This document shows positions 52,492 to 60,276 of a DNA stretch of 64,000 nt, one piece after another. The stretch lies in NCBI GenBank assembly GCA_020186115.1, contig WSYJ01000001.1, forward strand, positions 1,302,001-1,366,000, in the 5' to 3' direction. Each line of letters starts with the position of its first letter. Position 1 is the first letter of the stretch. The notes under the pieces are model-generated. The model was not told the DNA's origin. It worked only from the letters and a program-made list of their open reading frames with translations, and did no database searches. The DNA is from Histomonas meleagridis (lineage: Eukaryota > Parabasalia > Tritrichomonadida > Dientamoebidae). A program made the translations under genes and the position numbers.

Positions 52492-52615
52492 AGTTTAGTC
52501 GAGTAAATCATCAATTTTCAAGTGATTTCACATGAATGGAGAAACTCACGGAACAATTTTGAATTTCCTTTAGCTAGTTTCTTTTTTAGTTAGTTAGTTA
52601 GTTAGTTAGTTTGTC
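52492..52615 (-). repeat. 125-bp repeat, inverted copy C
   Basis: The reverse complement of A/B with about 70-75% identity by eye: the TTAGTTAGTTAGTTAG end, GAATTTCCTTTAGCTA and GGAGAAACTC are well conserved. Together with A/B it forms an inverted pair that brackets the gene at 51397-52424. Confidence 0.75.
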
Positions 52616-52638
52616 ATGTATAAAAATAAATATTAATA

Positions 52639-53822
52639 TCATTTATGTTTAGCAAAAAATTCTCTTTCAATTTCTGACTGTTTATGAGGAGTATTGCCTC
52701 GGAGAAATGAAGCAGGAATTTCATCTTGATATGAACGTTGCCCAGGAACGGTAAAAAGTACTTTATACTTATTTGTTTTAGGATTAAATGATAAAATTGA
52801 CTCAACAGAACCAACCCATTTACCAGGAATAGTTGACGCCCAAGAGCACTTTGTGCTCGCGGATTCTTTGAATCCTTTAATATTATTTGGTTTATTCTTA
52901 CCAATCGGTATTAGTTTGTATCTTGGTTTAGTAATTACTGTTCCGTCTTGAGCAATTAAAACGTACATATTTCCTTTCCGTTCATCAATTTTATAACATT
53001 CACGACTTATTTGAAATCTTTTTTTAGTTATGCCATTATGACGCGGTAATATATAGCGTACAAAAGAGCCAACAGGAAGAATTAAATTCTTAATACATTT
53101 TTTGTTTTTCAGAAGATTCTAAACATTTAAATATATATTCTTTTTCTAAATCTTTATTATCAAACATTTCTTTTGGAGAACAACCGATGGCTGAATGGTA
53201 AGTATTATTATAAATATTCAGAAACTTTTTCATTCTTTCTGGAGTAATAAATGTGTATTTTTCATCATGTGATTGATGTTTAGATTTTTCCGTTGGAGTA
53301 TTCATATCTCTTATTGTTCGCATGAATCTATCAATAATGCCTAAAGACGAATGGTTTTTTGTCTGATATAGTATGAACGGCAACTTTATTTTTAGAAAGA
53401 AGTTTTAAATTATTTTTTTCAATAAATGCTGGTTCTTCATCTGACGTTAATTTTACAGGATGGAATTTGACAATGAATTGTTTTAATGTTTCATGAACAG
53501 CAGACGCTGATTTTGACATTAACGGTAAACAGTAAACATATCTATTATTTGTGCCAATAAATACGTGCCAATAACGAGGATTTTTATTTTTTCCATTATC
53601 ATATAAATCATGAAACCAACAATTTGGAACAGTTGAAAATATTTTTATCATATAAGGTTTTATATCTTTTGTTTTAATAAATTTATCCTTCAATCTCCTT
53701 GATATTACTTTTTTAATTTTCTTTTCACTAACATTTGGAAATTTATTTTGCACGTGTTTTTTGACGTGACTGTAAGTTTTAAAATGTGTTTTGTCAATTT
53801 CTCTATTAATGTTTAGACTCAT
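52639..53822 (-). pseudogene. Maverick/Polinton integrase (rve family), two +1 frameshifts
   Basis: From ATG 53822 on the minus strand. The N-terminal zinc-binding-like region is degenerate. The core has YWHVFIGTNNRYVYCLPL, KLTSDEEPAF (second acidic residue) and NHSSLGIIDRFMRTIRD, which is the typical third segment of trichomonad Maverick integrases. After IRD comes MKKFLNIYNNTYHSAIG and a C-terminal SH3/chromodomain-like part (KPRYKLIPIGK). One extra A in each of two 6-A runs (53355-53360 and 53098-53103) breaks the frame; without them there is a single 394-codon frame including stop. The first catalytic Asp looks replaced by His or Asn, so activity is doubtful even apart from the breaks. 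Such integrases insert the element into host DNA. Confidence 0.8.
52844..52858. repeat. GC-rich perfect hairpin in the integrase ORF
   Basis: GAGCAC-TTT-GTGCTC: a 6-bp stem and 3-nt loop inside the C-terminal part of the integrase reading frame. Confidence 0.8.
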
Positions 53823-53858
53823 TTAAGAGTTATTAAAACGTTTTTTTAATTATATTAA
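53823..53858. promoter_or_regulatory. 36-bp divergent promoter of integrase and minor-capsid candidate
   Basis: Only 36 bp separate the two ATGs. The sequence is a T7 run with ATTAAATG on the plus side and CTTAAATG on the minus side. No AACGG or TCA initiator is present. Confidence 0.5.
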
Positions 53859-54320
53859 ATGGGATTAGGTCGTATATTCGGTGGAATAAGAAAATTTATT
53901 CAAAATGCAGGACGACTTGTAAGAAATGTTATTGATAAAGGAAAGAGAATTTACGGTAAGGTCTCGCCAATAATCAGTCGAGGAATTGAATTTGGTAAAA
54001 AGATTCCAGGAATAATTGATACAGTAAGAAAGCGTAAAGGAGATATAACAGATAAAATAGATAAAATAGTTGATGCAGTTCCTGACGGTAAGATTAAAGA
54101 CAAAATTAAACGAGCCGTAGATAAAGGCAAAGAAGTAGCCGAACGTGTTTTAGACACAGGTCAAAAGATTTCGGATAAAACTCAACCGTGGATTCAAGCA
54201 GGCGATAAATTTAAACAATGGATCGAACACGAACAAAATTTAGGTAAGCAACAAAGATATCAAATGAAACCTGCGGTAATGAAACCTCAACCAAGAGTAA
54301 TGATTCCTGGATTAATGTGA
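53859..54320 (+). CDS. Candidate minor capsid / membrane-active protein of the Maverick
   Basis: A 153-residue, strongly basic protein starting MGLGRIFGGIRKFIQNAGR. The N-terminus forms a short amphipathic helix with Gly, then come a GIEFGKKIPGIIDTV segment and a long Lys-rich amphipathic helix with a GKIKDKIKRAVDKGKEV repeat. It ends in a Pro/Met tail (MKPQPRVMIPGLM). Position beside the integrase and before the capsid gene, size and composition recall the adenovirus pVI/pX-like minor virion proteins of Polintons. Homology is not proven; it could be another DNA-binding virion protein. Confidence 0.55.
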   Translation: MGLGRIFGGIRKFIQNAGRLVRNVIDKGKRIYGKVSPIISRGIEFGKKIPGIIDTVRKRKGDITDKIDKIVDAVPDGKIKDKIKRAVDKGKEVAERVLDTGQKISDKTQPWIQAGDKFKQWIEHEQNLGKQQRYQMKPAVMKPQPRVMIPGLM

Positions 54321-54358
54321 TTCATTAAATGATTTTTTGATTTTTTTATATTTAATAA

Positions 54359-54991
54359 ATGGCAGAGAACGAGACTGAACGGCTCTACGAGCCTGAGCTC
54401 CTTCGGAGCGAAACAGAAATTGTTTTGGATGAGGAAAACGAAAACGCCAATGAAGAAAAAACTTCGGATGTTAAGATAACAAAGAAAGCAGTAAAAGATT
54501 TAACACAAGAAGAAAAAGAAATTATAATTGCTAATGCTAAAAAAGGAATTGAAAATGAATTTTTTGACGTCAAATTTTTCAAGAACGGTAATGCTAGAGT
54601 AACAGCAAAAAAATCAAAAACTCCAACGGTTAGTCAAAAAGTAATTAAAAACAACAACGACGGTAAAGTTTATTTATCAAACGATCAATTATTAATGGAG
54701 CATATAATTGAATTAAATTCACGATTAGATAAATTAACAGGTAAGCATAAAAAGCTTAAGAAGAAGTATCATCGTTTGAGGGATGATATTTATATTGATG
54801 CTGAGGAAATTCCTTCGGTCGAACAAACAAGAAATGACGAGCAAGTCTCGCTAGATGCTCGAAACTCACAAGGTTCGGAGCAAAAGGAAGATATAGTTTC
54901 GTCAGAAGCTCAAGTTTCGTCAGAACGTCAAGAACAAGTTTATAATGTGCCGGTACAACGCGGATGGAGAGCAAGAGTTCAATACTTATAA
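54359..54991 (+). CDS. Maverick charged coiled-coil protein with GC hairpins in its ORF
   Basis: A 210-residue protein with an acidic N-terminus, a central Lys-rich segment and a coiled coil at about 115-145 (LDKLTGKHKKLKKKYHRL), then a Gln/Ser-rich tail ending QRGWRARVQYL. I do not recognise it. Codons 8-17 lie in two adjacent perfect GC-rich hairpins (54381-54393 and 54397-54409), a striking contrast to the AT-rich surroundings. A T-rich leader (GATTTTTTTATATTTAATAA) abuts the ATG. A structural or scaffold role is likely from context. Confidence 0.65.
   Translation: MAENETERLYEPELLRSETEIVLDEENENANEEKTSDVKITKKAVKDLTQEEKEIIIANAKKGIENEFFDVKFFKNGNARVTAKKSKTPTVSQKVIKNNNDGKVYLSNDQLLMEHIIELNSRLDKLTGKHKKLKKKYHRLRDDIYIDAEEIPSVEQTRNDEQVSLDARNSQGSEQKEDIVSSEAQVSSERQEQVYNVPVQRGWRARVQYL
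54381..54409. repeat. Two tandem GC-rich perfect hairpins
   Basis: GGCTC-TAC-GAGCC (54381-54393) and GCTCC-TTC-GGAGC (54397-54409): 5-bp stems with 3-nt loops, 3 bp apart, in the coding frame. Confidence 0.85.
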
Positions 54992-55015
54992 ATTAATATT
55001 TTTATTTTTAATTAA

Positions 55016-56680
55016 ATGGCAAAGAAAGCAGTCAAACGAAGAATTAGAAAAACAAAGAAAAATGTCAAACGCGGATTAAGGCATCGATTAATTACTCAAG
55101 CTCCAATATCTAACCCTAACGCATCGGTCAGAGCAAATATTCTTCCTTCACCGAATAATCAAAATTCCAATTCTGCTAGGTCACAGATGATGGCAAATTT
55201 ACAAAATCCATTTCTTCCTGTTGCTTTATCACAAACTCCACAAAATATTAATCTTGACGCAATACATAATATGAGAAATCAAAACGATGTTCGTCAACAA
55301 CAAATTAATGATACGCGAAGAGAGAAACAAGATGAATTAGCAAGAAAGAAAAATTTTGGATGAACAAGAAAGAAATATGAAAAAAAGCAACAAAAGCTGC
55401 TGAGGCAAAGTATAACGAAGAAAAGCAAAAACGTGAAATGGCAGAAAGAGAGATTGAACGTCAGCATGAATTAGCAAACAAAGCTCAACAAGAAACTGAA
55501 CGTTACGCAAAAAGCTTTGGCAGAACTTAAAAAAACTCAGTATAAAGGCGACATTGATTTATTAAAAGATCAAAACGCAACAATTCAAGCTCAATTAGCT
55601 GAAGCAAAAATGCTTACTATTGAACGCCAACATGAAATAGAAGCTAATGAACAAATGCGAATTAAAAGTAGCTTGCAACGTGAGTTAGAAAAAGTAAAGA
55701 ATGAAAATGAAACTTTACAGAAAGTTTTAAAATCAGAAGATTATAAGAATGCAAATGAAATGCGAGCACAGACACAATATGAATTAGAAAGAGCACGTTA
55801 TGAAAATGAACTATTAAAAGCTCAAAATGAAGCTAAAATAAAATTTGAACAAGAAAGAATTAAAAGAATAACAGCATTAACTCCGGAGCAATATCAGGCG
55901 TTAGATAGTCAGTACATAACAAGCATTAATGGTTTATATCAACAACAACTTGCTGAAGAAGAAAAACAACGACCTGGATTAAGAGCAAGAGCAAGATTTG
56001 AAAGATTGAAAGAAGCGGAAATTGAGCAACAACGAAAAACAGTTGATGAAGAAATTAAAGCTCAAGAATTAGGAGCATATCAAACAGCCGTTGGACCAAA
56101 ACCAGAAATAAGCAAGACGCACAAAGAATCGATTGTTAAGAACGCTAAGAAAAAAGTTCAAACAAAGGAACGTGAAAAAGAAATCAAAAGAAGAGAGGAA
56201 TTACAAGCAACCGAAGAAAATAAAATAGCTCTTGATGCTGAATTAGAATATTTAAATTCTGCCGAACATAAAGCACAAATACAGAAAAATACAAATTTGA
56301 AAATAGCAACGTTACAAAATCAAAGAAGAGCTCAAGATGTTGAGTTAGCGAATGAGTATACAAAAAAAGCAATGGAAAGTCAAGCACAAATTGAAATACA
56401 ACAACAAATGTTTAGCGGTAATCTATCACCGACAAGAAAATTAGCAATAACAAATCAATTACAATCAGATATTGCACAACAAGTTGTAAATCAAAATAAT
56501 CAAAGAATACAACTTGAATATAATATTGATGCTTTGATTAATTCAATTGGAGATGATAGATTTAATCAATTTTTAGCAGAAAATCAACATAAATATGCTG
56601 GATTTACTAGAACAAATAAGAGTCAATTAGCACCTGATTTACTACTTCAATTTTATAATGATTTAAGAACTTTTTTCTAA
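55016..56680 (+). pseudogene. Maverick long coiled-coil protein, three +1 frameshifts
   Basis: From ATG 55016 (MAKKAVKRRIRKTKKNVKR, a very basic start). One extra A each at 55349-55353, 55380-55386 and 55509-55513 shifts the frame. All three are in A-runs within 165 bp; discounting them gives one 553-residue frame to 56680. The long middle is Gln/Glu/Lys-rich coiled coil (EREKEIKRREELQATEEN). The C-terminal end (FNQFLAENQHKYAGFTR) looks folded. Known homologues cannot be named. Between the charged protein and the capsid gene, a virion or assembly-scaffold role is plausible. Confidence 0.68.
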
Positions 56681-56764
56681 TAGAAGATTGTTACCGTTAA
56701 CAAATACAGTAACGATTGAAGACTTAGATTCTAATTGATGTTTTGATTTTTTTATCACTATAAA

Positions 56765-58378
56765 ATGTTTGCACCACAAAATCAACAGCCAAATGTTATT
56801 GATGCAATGACTGGAAACCTTCAAGATTGGTATAATGAAGTTGATGAAGCAGTTAAAGCTTCTGAAATCATTCCGGGAAATTATGAATACACGACAGCTA
56901 CTTCTTACGGCAATGTTGGAGACATAAACGAGGGAGACACAACATACGTTGACATTTTCACGGATAGATTTAAGATTATTGGTTTAGATAATTCATATAT
57001 TACTTTAGAACAAGAAGTACCAATTACCGTTCCGTCACAATCAAATCTTTTGTTTAAAGAATATTATGTCGGTTATAAATGTTCATGCGATGCTATAGAC
57101 CAATACAGAATTTATTCAAACACAGATAAAATTCAAGACGTTCATAACGCAAGGTATGAATGGTTCATGCTTTCTAATTCATTATCTGATGAAGCTAAAG
57201 CCGGTAATGATTGTTTCGCAACTATTGATAAAATCAGAGCTCATGATTCAATGGTTCCTGGCGTTTACTGTGACTTTAGCGCTATTACCTCAGCAAAAGA
57301 AGTTATAGTTAAGATTCCATTAAGAATTCCAATAAGTTATTTCTTAATGTTATTTAATATGCGATATTATCCTAACTGGAGCGGCAAGCTTTCAATCGAA
57401 CTGATGCCTTCATATCAAAATATTGTTATTGCTCCTGTATGCGATCATGAATCATTAGTTGCTGCAAAAGCTGTAGTTGAAGGAGATTATTTATGCGACC
57501 TTGGATTTAGAAATGTTAATGAATCAGTAAAGAGCAACATTAAAGCAACAGCAGGAAGCGGTTCAACAACTTACGCAACAATGGATGCACCTCAAAAATT
57601 TGTTTGCAATAGCCAAGTTACAAAAGATGTTAAAATTAAGCTTGCAACATATCTTTTGAAAATGGATGTGTTTAATGCTCTTGCTGCAAAATATATTCAA
57701 GTTCCGATGCTATTTCCAATTCACGTTTGTCAAGTAAGAGATTTCACACAACCACTCGGAAGTAATTCAACAAGTGCTCCAACATCATTTAACACAGCAG
57801 CAACAATAGGACTTAAACATTGTGATACTATGTTTACTGTATTCAGACAAAGTCAATATTCACGTACATGCTTCTTGAATCCACAAATAAGATATAGTTT
57901 TAATATTGACGGTAAAATCTATCCGAGAGAAGCATATGAAACCGTTGATGACCCAAGAAATCTTAATATGTTACTTGATGCTGTAAATCTTAATGGAAGT
58001 CTTTTGAGTTCATTAGCAAAAGATATTAAAACGTCAGTTCAACCGTATTATTACAAGAACACATATAATGCTTCAGGCGTTAATACTCAAACAAGAGCTT
58101 GGCATGGTAAAGATAATTCTAATTTCTTCATAGGATTACCGTTCGCTGAAGGTGAGGACTTCATGGGTGGAATATCAACCACTGGAACAGTTCAGATTGA
58201 ATTATTCGGAGATAGATTAGCTAATACTGCAATGAAAAATGTAACGTATATCGCACCAACAGGAATATACTTTGAAGACGCATTATTGAAAGTTAGAGCA
58301 ATGAAGCCTGACGGTAGAAGTCAAATTGAAATTACCAACGCTAGTATCGAGCAGATAATTGCAGGAGGAGCAAGATAA
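56765..58378 (+). CDS. Maverick major capsid protein, double-jelly-roll type
   Basis: A 537-residue protein, intact. It has the beta-rich make-up and block order of trichomonad Maverick major capsid proteins: residues near 75-95 DNSYITLEQEVPITVPSQ, near 180-215 KIPLRIPISYFLMLFNMRY followed by PNWSGKLSIELMPS, and a Gly-rich C-terminal half ending with TYIAPTGIYFED. Length agrees with double-jelly-roll capsid proteins that form icosahedral virion shells. No signal peptide or membrane segment is seen. It is the least damaged gene of the element, in contrast to the integrase and polymerase. A T7 run followed by ACTATAAAATG precedes the start. Confidence 0.85.
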   Translation: MFAPQNQQPNVIDAMTGNLQDWYNEVDEAVKASEIIPGNYEYTTATSYGNVGDINEGDTTYVDIFTDRFKIIGLDNSYITLEQEVPITVPSQSNLLFKEYYVGYKCSCDAIDQYRIYSNTDKIQDVHNARYEWFMLSNSLSDEAKAGNDCFATIDKIRAHDSMVPGVYCDFSAITSAKEVIVKIPLRIPISYFLMLFNMRYYPNWSGKLSIELMPSYQNIVIAPVCDHESLVAAKAVVEGDYLCDLGFRNVNESVKSNIKATAGSGSTTYATMDAPQKFVCNSQVTKDVKIKLATYLLKMDVFNALAAKYIQVPMLFPIHVCQVRDFTQPLGSNSTSAPTSFNTAATIGLKHCDTMFTVFRQSQYSRTCFLNPQIRYSFNIDGKIYPREAYETVDDPRNLNMLLDAVNLNGSLLSSLAKDIKTSVQPYYYKNTYNASGVNTQTRAWHGKDNSNFFIGLPFAEGEDFMGGISTTGTVQIELFGDRLANTAMKNVTYIAPTGIYFEDALLKVRAMKPDGRSQIEITNASIEQIIAGGAR

Positions 58379-58420
58379 AAATAATGTTTGAATTGTTTAA
58401 TGTATCATTTATTTTTGAAG

Positions 58421-58447
58421 GGTTAAAAAATCACAAAAAGTTAACCT
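58421..58447. terminator. Hairpin between convergent genes, first copy
   Basis: GGGTTAA and TTAACC are separated by about 14 nt, just after the capsid stop codon. Together with the second hairpin at 58520-58562 it sits exactly where two convergent genes end, as a bidirectional terminator would. Confidence 0.4.
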
Positions 58448-58462
58448 CTCAGTAACTCGAGC

Positions 58463-58488
58463 AAACATGCAATATTCATGTCAAATCA
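58463..58488 (-). repeat. Interior copy of a 26-bp core shared with the 125-bp repeat
   Basis: AAACATGCAATATTCATGTC followed by AAATCA matches the reverse complement of 50966-50992 and 51154-51180 with one change (ATG for ACG). So a piece of the A/B repeats lies inside the Maverick between two convergent genes. Confidence 0.75.
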
Positions 58489-58519
58489 TCCGAAAAATGC
58501 TCATTTTATCCGTTTCGTT

Positions 58520-58562
58520 GAGGGTTAGAAAAAGGGTTCATTTTTTTATTTTTTTAACCCTC
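58520..58562. terminator. Hairpin between convergent genes, second copy
   Basis: GAGGGTTA (58520-58527) and TAACCCTC (58555-58562) form a perfect 8-bp stem 20 bp before the stop of the minus-strand gene. Confidence 0.45.
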
Positions 58563-58581
58563 AAAAAATAAATGGTACTTT

Positions 58582-58935
58582 TTAACATTTAACGCCAAAA
58601 TTATTTGGTAATTCGTCTTCACCATCAGCAACTGTAATTTCACAATTGCCTGGATTCCACATTAATATAAATCTTCCTTTTGCAGTATTTGGTATTGGTT
58701 CATAAATCTTAACATTTATTCCACAATAGACATTAAATAATGATTCTAAACCAAACCTTTTGGCTCTTTTAAACATTTCAGGACGTACAGCAATTACATA
58801 TTTATATATTACGCAATCATTAATGTAGAAATAAATATTTTCTATAAACGGTAATTGTTTTGTTGTTATCTTTTTTGTAAGTTTTAGATGTTTGATGTAA
58901 TCGAAAATATTTAATGGAATCAGAGATTCTTCCAT
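58582..58935 (-). CDS. Small Maverick ORF of unknown function
   Basis: A 117-residue protein from ATG 58935 with mixed alpha/beta composition (IYFYINDCVIYKYVIAVRP, KGRFILMWNPGNCEITVADG). No membrane segment or motif is recognised. It is divergent from the next gene with 38 bp between the two ATGs and convergent with the capsid gene. Confidence 0.6.
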   Translation of the reverse strand: MEESLIPLNIFDYIKHLKLTKKITTKQLPFIENIYFYINDCVIYKYVIAVRPEMFKRAKRFGLESLFNVYCGINVKIYEPIPNTAKGRFILMWNPGNCEITVADGEDELPNNFGVKC

Positions 58936-58973
58936 TTAATAACAGTAAAAATAATTTTTTTATCACTTAAAAA
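58936..58973. promoter_or_regulatory. 38-bp divergent promoter
   Basis: ATAATTTTTTTATCACTT precedes AAAAAATG on the plus side; on the minus side CTGTTATTAAATG. TTTTTTTATCACT is the same string as before the capsid gene (56745-56758). Confidence 0.5.
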
Positions 58974-59531
58974 ATGTCAGTTCCTAAAAGTAGTGTTTTA
59001 TCTTGCAATCGAGGATTTCTTGCAAGAGTCGGAACAAATTTAAATTCTCCGAAACAAAGCCAAAGTCAAAACGTTAATGTTGTAGTTAAAGGAGTGCCAA
59101 TGCAATATCAAGAAACGTCTGAAGAACCGGAAATTAAAAAACGCTCAGTTGAAACCGCTAATGAAACTTTAACTAATCTTGAAAAAGTAATTCACGACAA
59201 AGATATGTTGATTCAGGCATTAGTATTATGTTTGGATATTGTAGAAAATAATCCTCTGATTGTTAATAAATATGTCATCGCGGAAGAAAGAGAGTTAGTA
59301 AAATTAATTCAATTATTATGTGATACAGAAGAAGTTGAATTACTTAAAGCTGATCAAGAAGCCGGTTGTTGTAAAAGCTCAACGCTAGATTACGTTTCAA
59401 AAATATATGTAAAGAAAGACGGCAACACTTATAATTTGAAATATAATTACTCTGATGTATGCCAATTTAAAAAAAAAAAAAAAATAAGCACAAAATTTGT
59501 GAAAAGTTCAGGAAAAATTAGTTATAAATAA
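58974..59531 (+). CDS. Small Maverick protein of unknown function
   Basis: A 185-residue protein. The N-terminus is Ser/Gln-rich with a RGFLARVGTNLNS segment, then a helical part (ETLTNLEKVIHDKDMLIQAL), a Cys pair (EAGCCKSS) and a Lys-rich end encoded by a run of 15 As at about 59470-59484. The long A-run makes the last 20 codons uncertain: one or two bases of indel there would change the C-terminus. It ends 14 bp inside the 3' end of the convergent HNH gene. Confidence 0.6.
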   Translation: MSVPKSSVLSCNRGFLARVGTNLNSPKQSQSQNVNVVVKGVPMQYQETSEEPEIKKRSVETANETLTNLEKVIHDKDMLIQALVLCLDIVENNPLIVNKYVIAEERELVKLIQLLCDTEEVELLKADQEAGCCKSSTLDYVSKIYVKKDGNTYNLKYNYSDVCQFKKKKKISTKFVKSSGKISYK

Positions 59532-60093
59532 TTTCATTAAATCCTTCGTCTCTTTTCCATTTATCAACATATATAGTTCTTTGCTTATTTGTAATATCTC
59601 GAGCATGAATTACTTTATATTTTCCTTTCATTGTTATATTGATTTCTCTAAATTTGATGGAATTGTCGAAATAAAATTTATCTTGTGAAGGCGAATAATA
59701 ATAATTTTCAAATTCATTGCAATTATACAATCTAAAGTCAACAACATCATCAGGTAATTCATCTACATAAACTACTTGTATTCTATTATATGAAGATTTG
59801 TTAATACTATTTTCATACGCCGAAACCCATCGCAAGTTGTTTATATGATTGTTCGTGCGATTGCAATCAATGTGATCTATTTGTGTTTTATTTTCCGGGT
59901 CGTTGTTTTCTATAAATTGTAGAGCAATGATTCTGTGCTTTTGATAAAATTTTTTGTTTAAATAGCAATAAACATATCCAGAATGATGAATACTTTCTTT
60001 TATGATTTTTTTATTTGATTTTCTTCTTATTTGAAAAGGAAATTTTGTAAAAATCTCGTAATCGCAATCGCAAACACAATTAATCCAACTCAT
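59518..60093 (-). CDS. HNH endonuclease, NUMOD4-type
   Basis: A 191-residue protein from ATG 60093. The HNH core is HRIIALQFIENND, then TQIDHIDCNRTNNHINNLRW, with the two His and the Asn in canonical spacing, preceded by a YVYCYLNKKFYQKHR strand region (NUMOD4/HNH style). Such proteins in phage and giant viruses are homing endonucleases. Its own intact frame in a decaying element suggests recent arrival. The C-terminal half (VVDFRLYNCNEFENYYYSP) may be a DNA-recognition module. The gene overlaps the 3' end of the convergent 58974-59531 gene by 14 bp. Confidence 0.85.
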   Translation of the reverse strand: MSWINCVCDCDYEIFTKFPFQIRRKSNKKIIKESIHHSGYVYCYLNKKFYQKHRIIALQFIENNDPENKTQIDHIDCNRTNNHINNLRWVSAYENSINKSSYNRIQVVYVDELPDDVVDFRLYNCNEFENYYYSPSQDKFYFDNSIKFREINITMKGKYKVIHARDITNKQRTIYVDKWKRDEGFNEIIYN

Positions 60094-60276
60094 TCTATTT
60101 TATAGAAATTAAAAAAATAAATTTTTTTAAAATTAAGCTTATTTTTTCTGAGGTTCAAGCCTGTTTCTTATGCTCGCACTTTTTCGGGCTAGCAAGCTCC
60201 TAAGCATTATTTGATTGATTTAACACGATCAAAAAGAATCTTAAGATTCGGAAACAAAGTTTCATATATTTTATTT
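60094..60276. other. Promoter region of the HNH gene and downstream of the polymerase-like gene
   Basis: It contains an A/T-rich leader next to the HNH start (minus strand: an A7 run, TTTATTTTTTTAATTTC and TATAAAATAG before the ATG) and a locally GC-rich stretch near 60150-60200. Confidence 0.45.
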
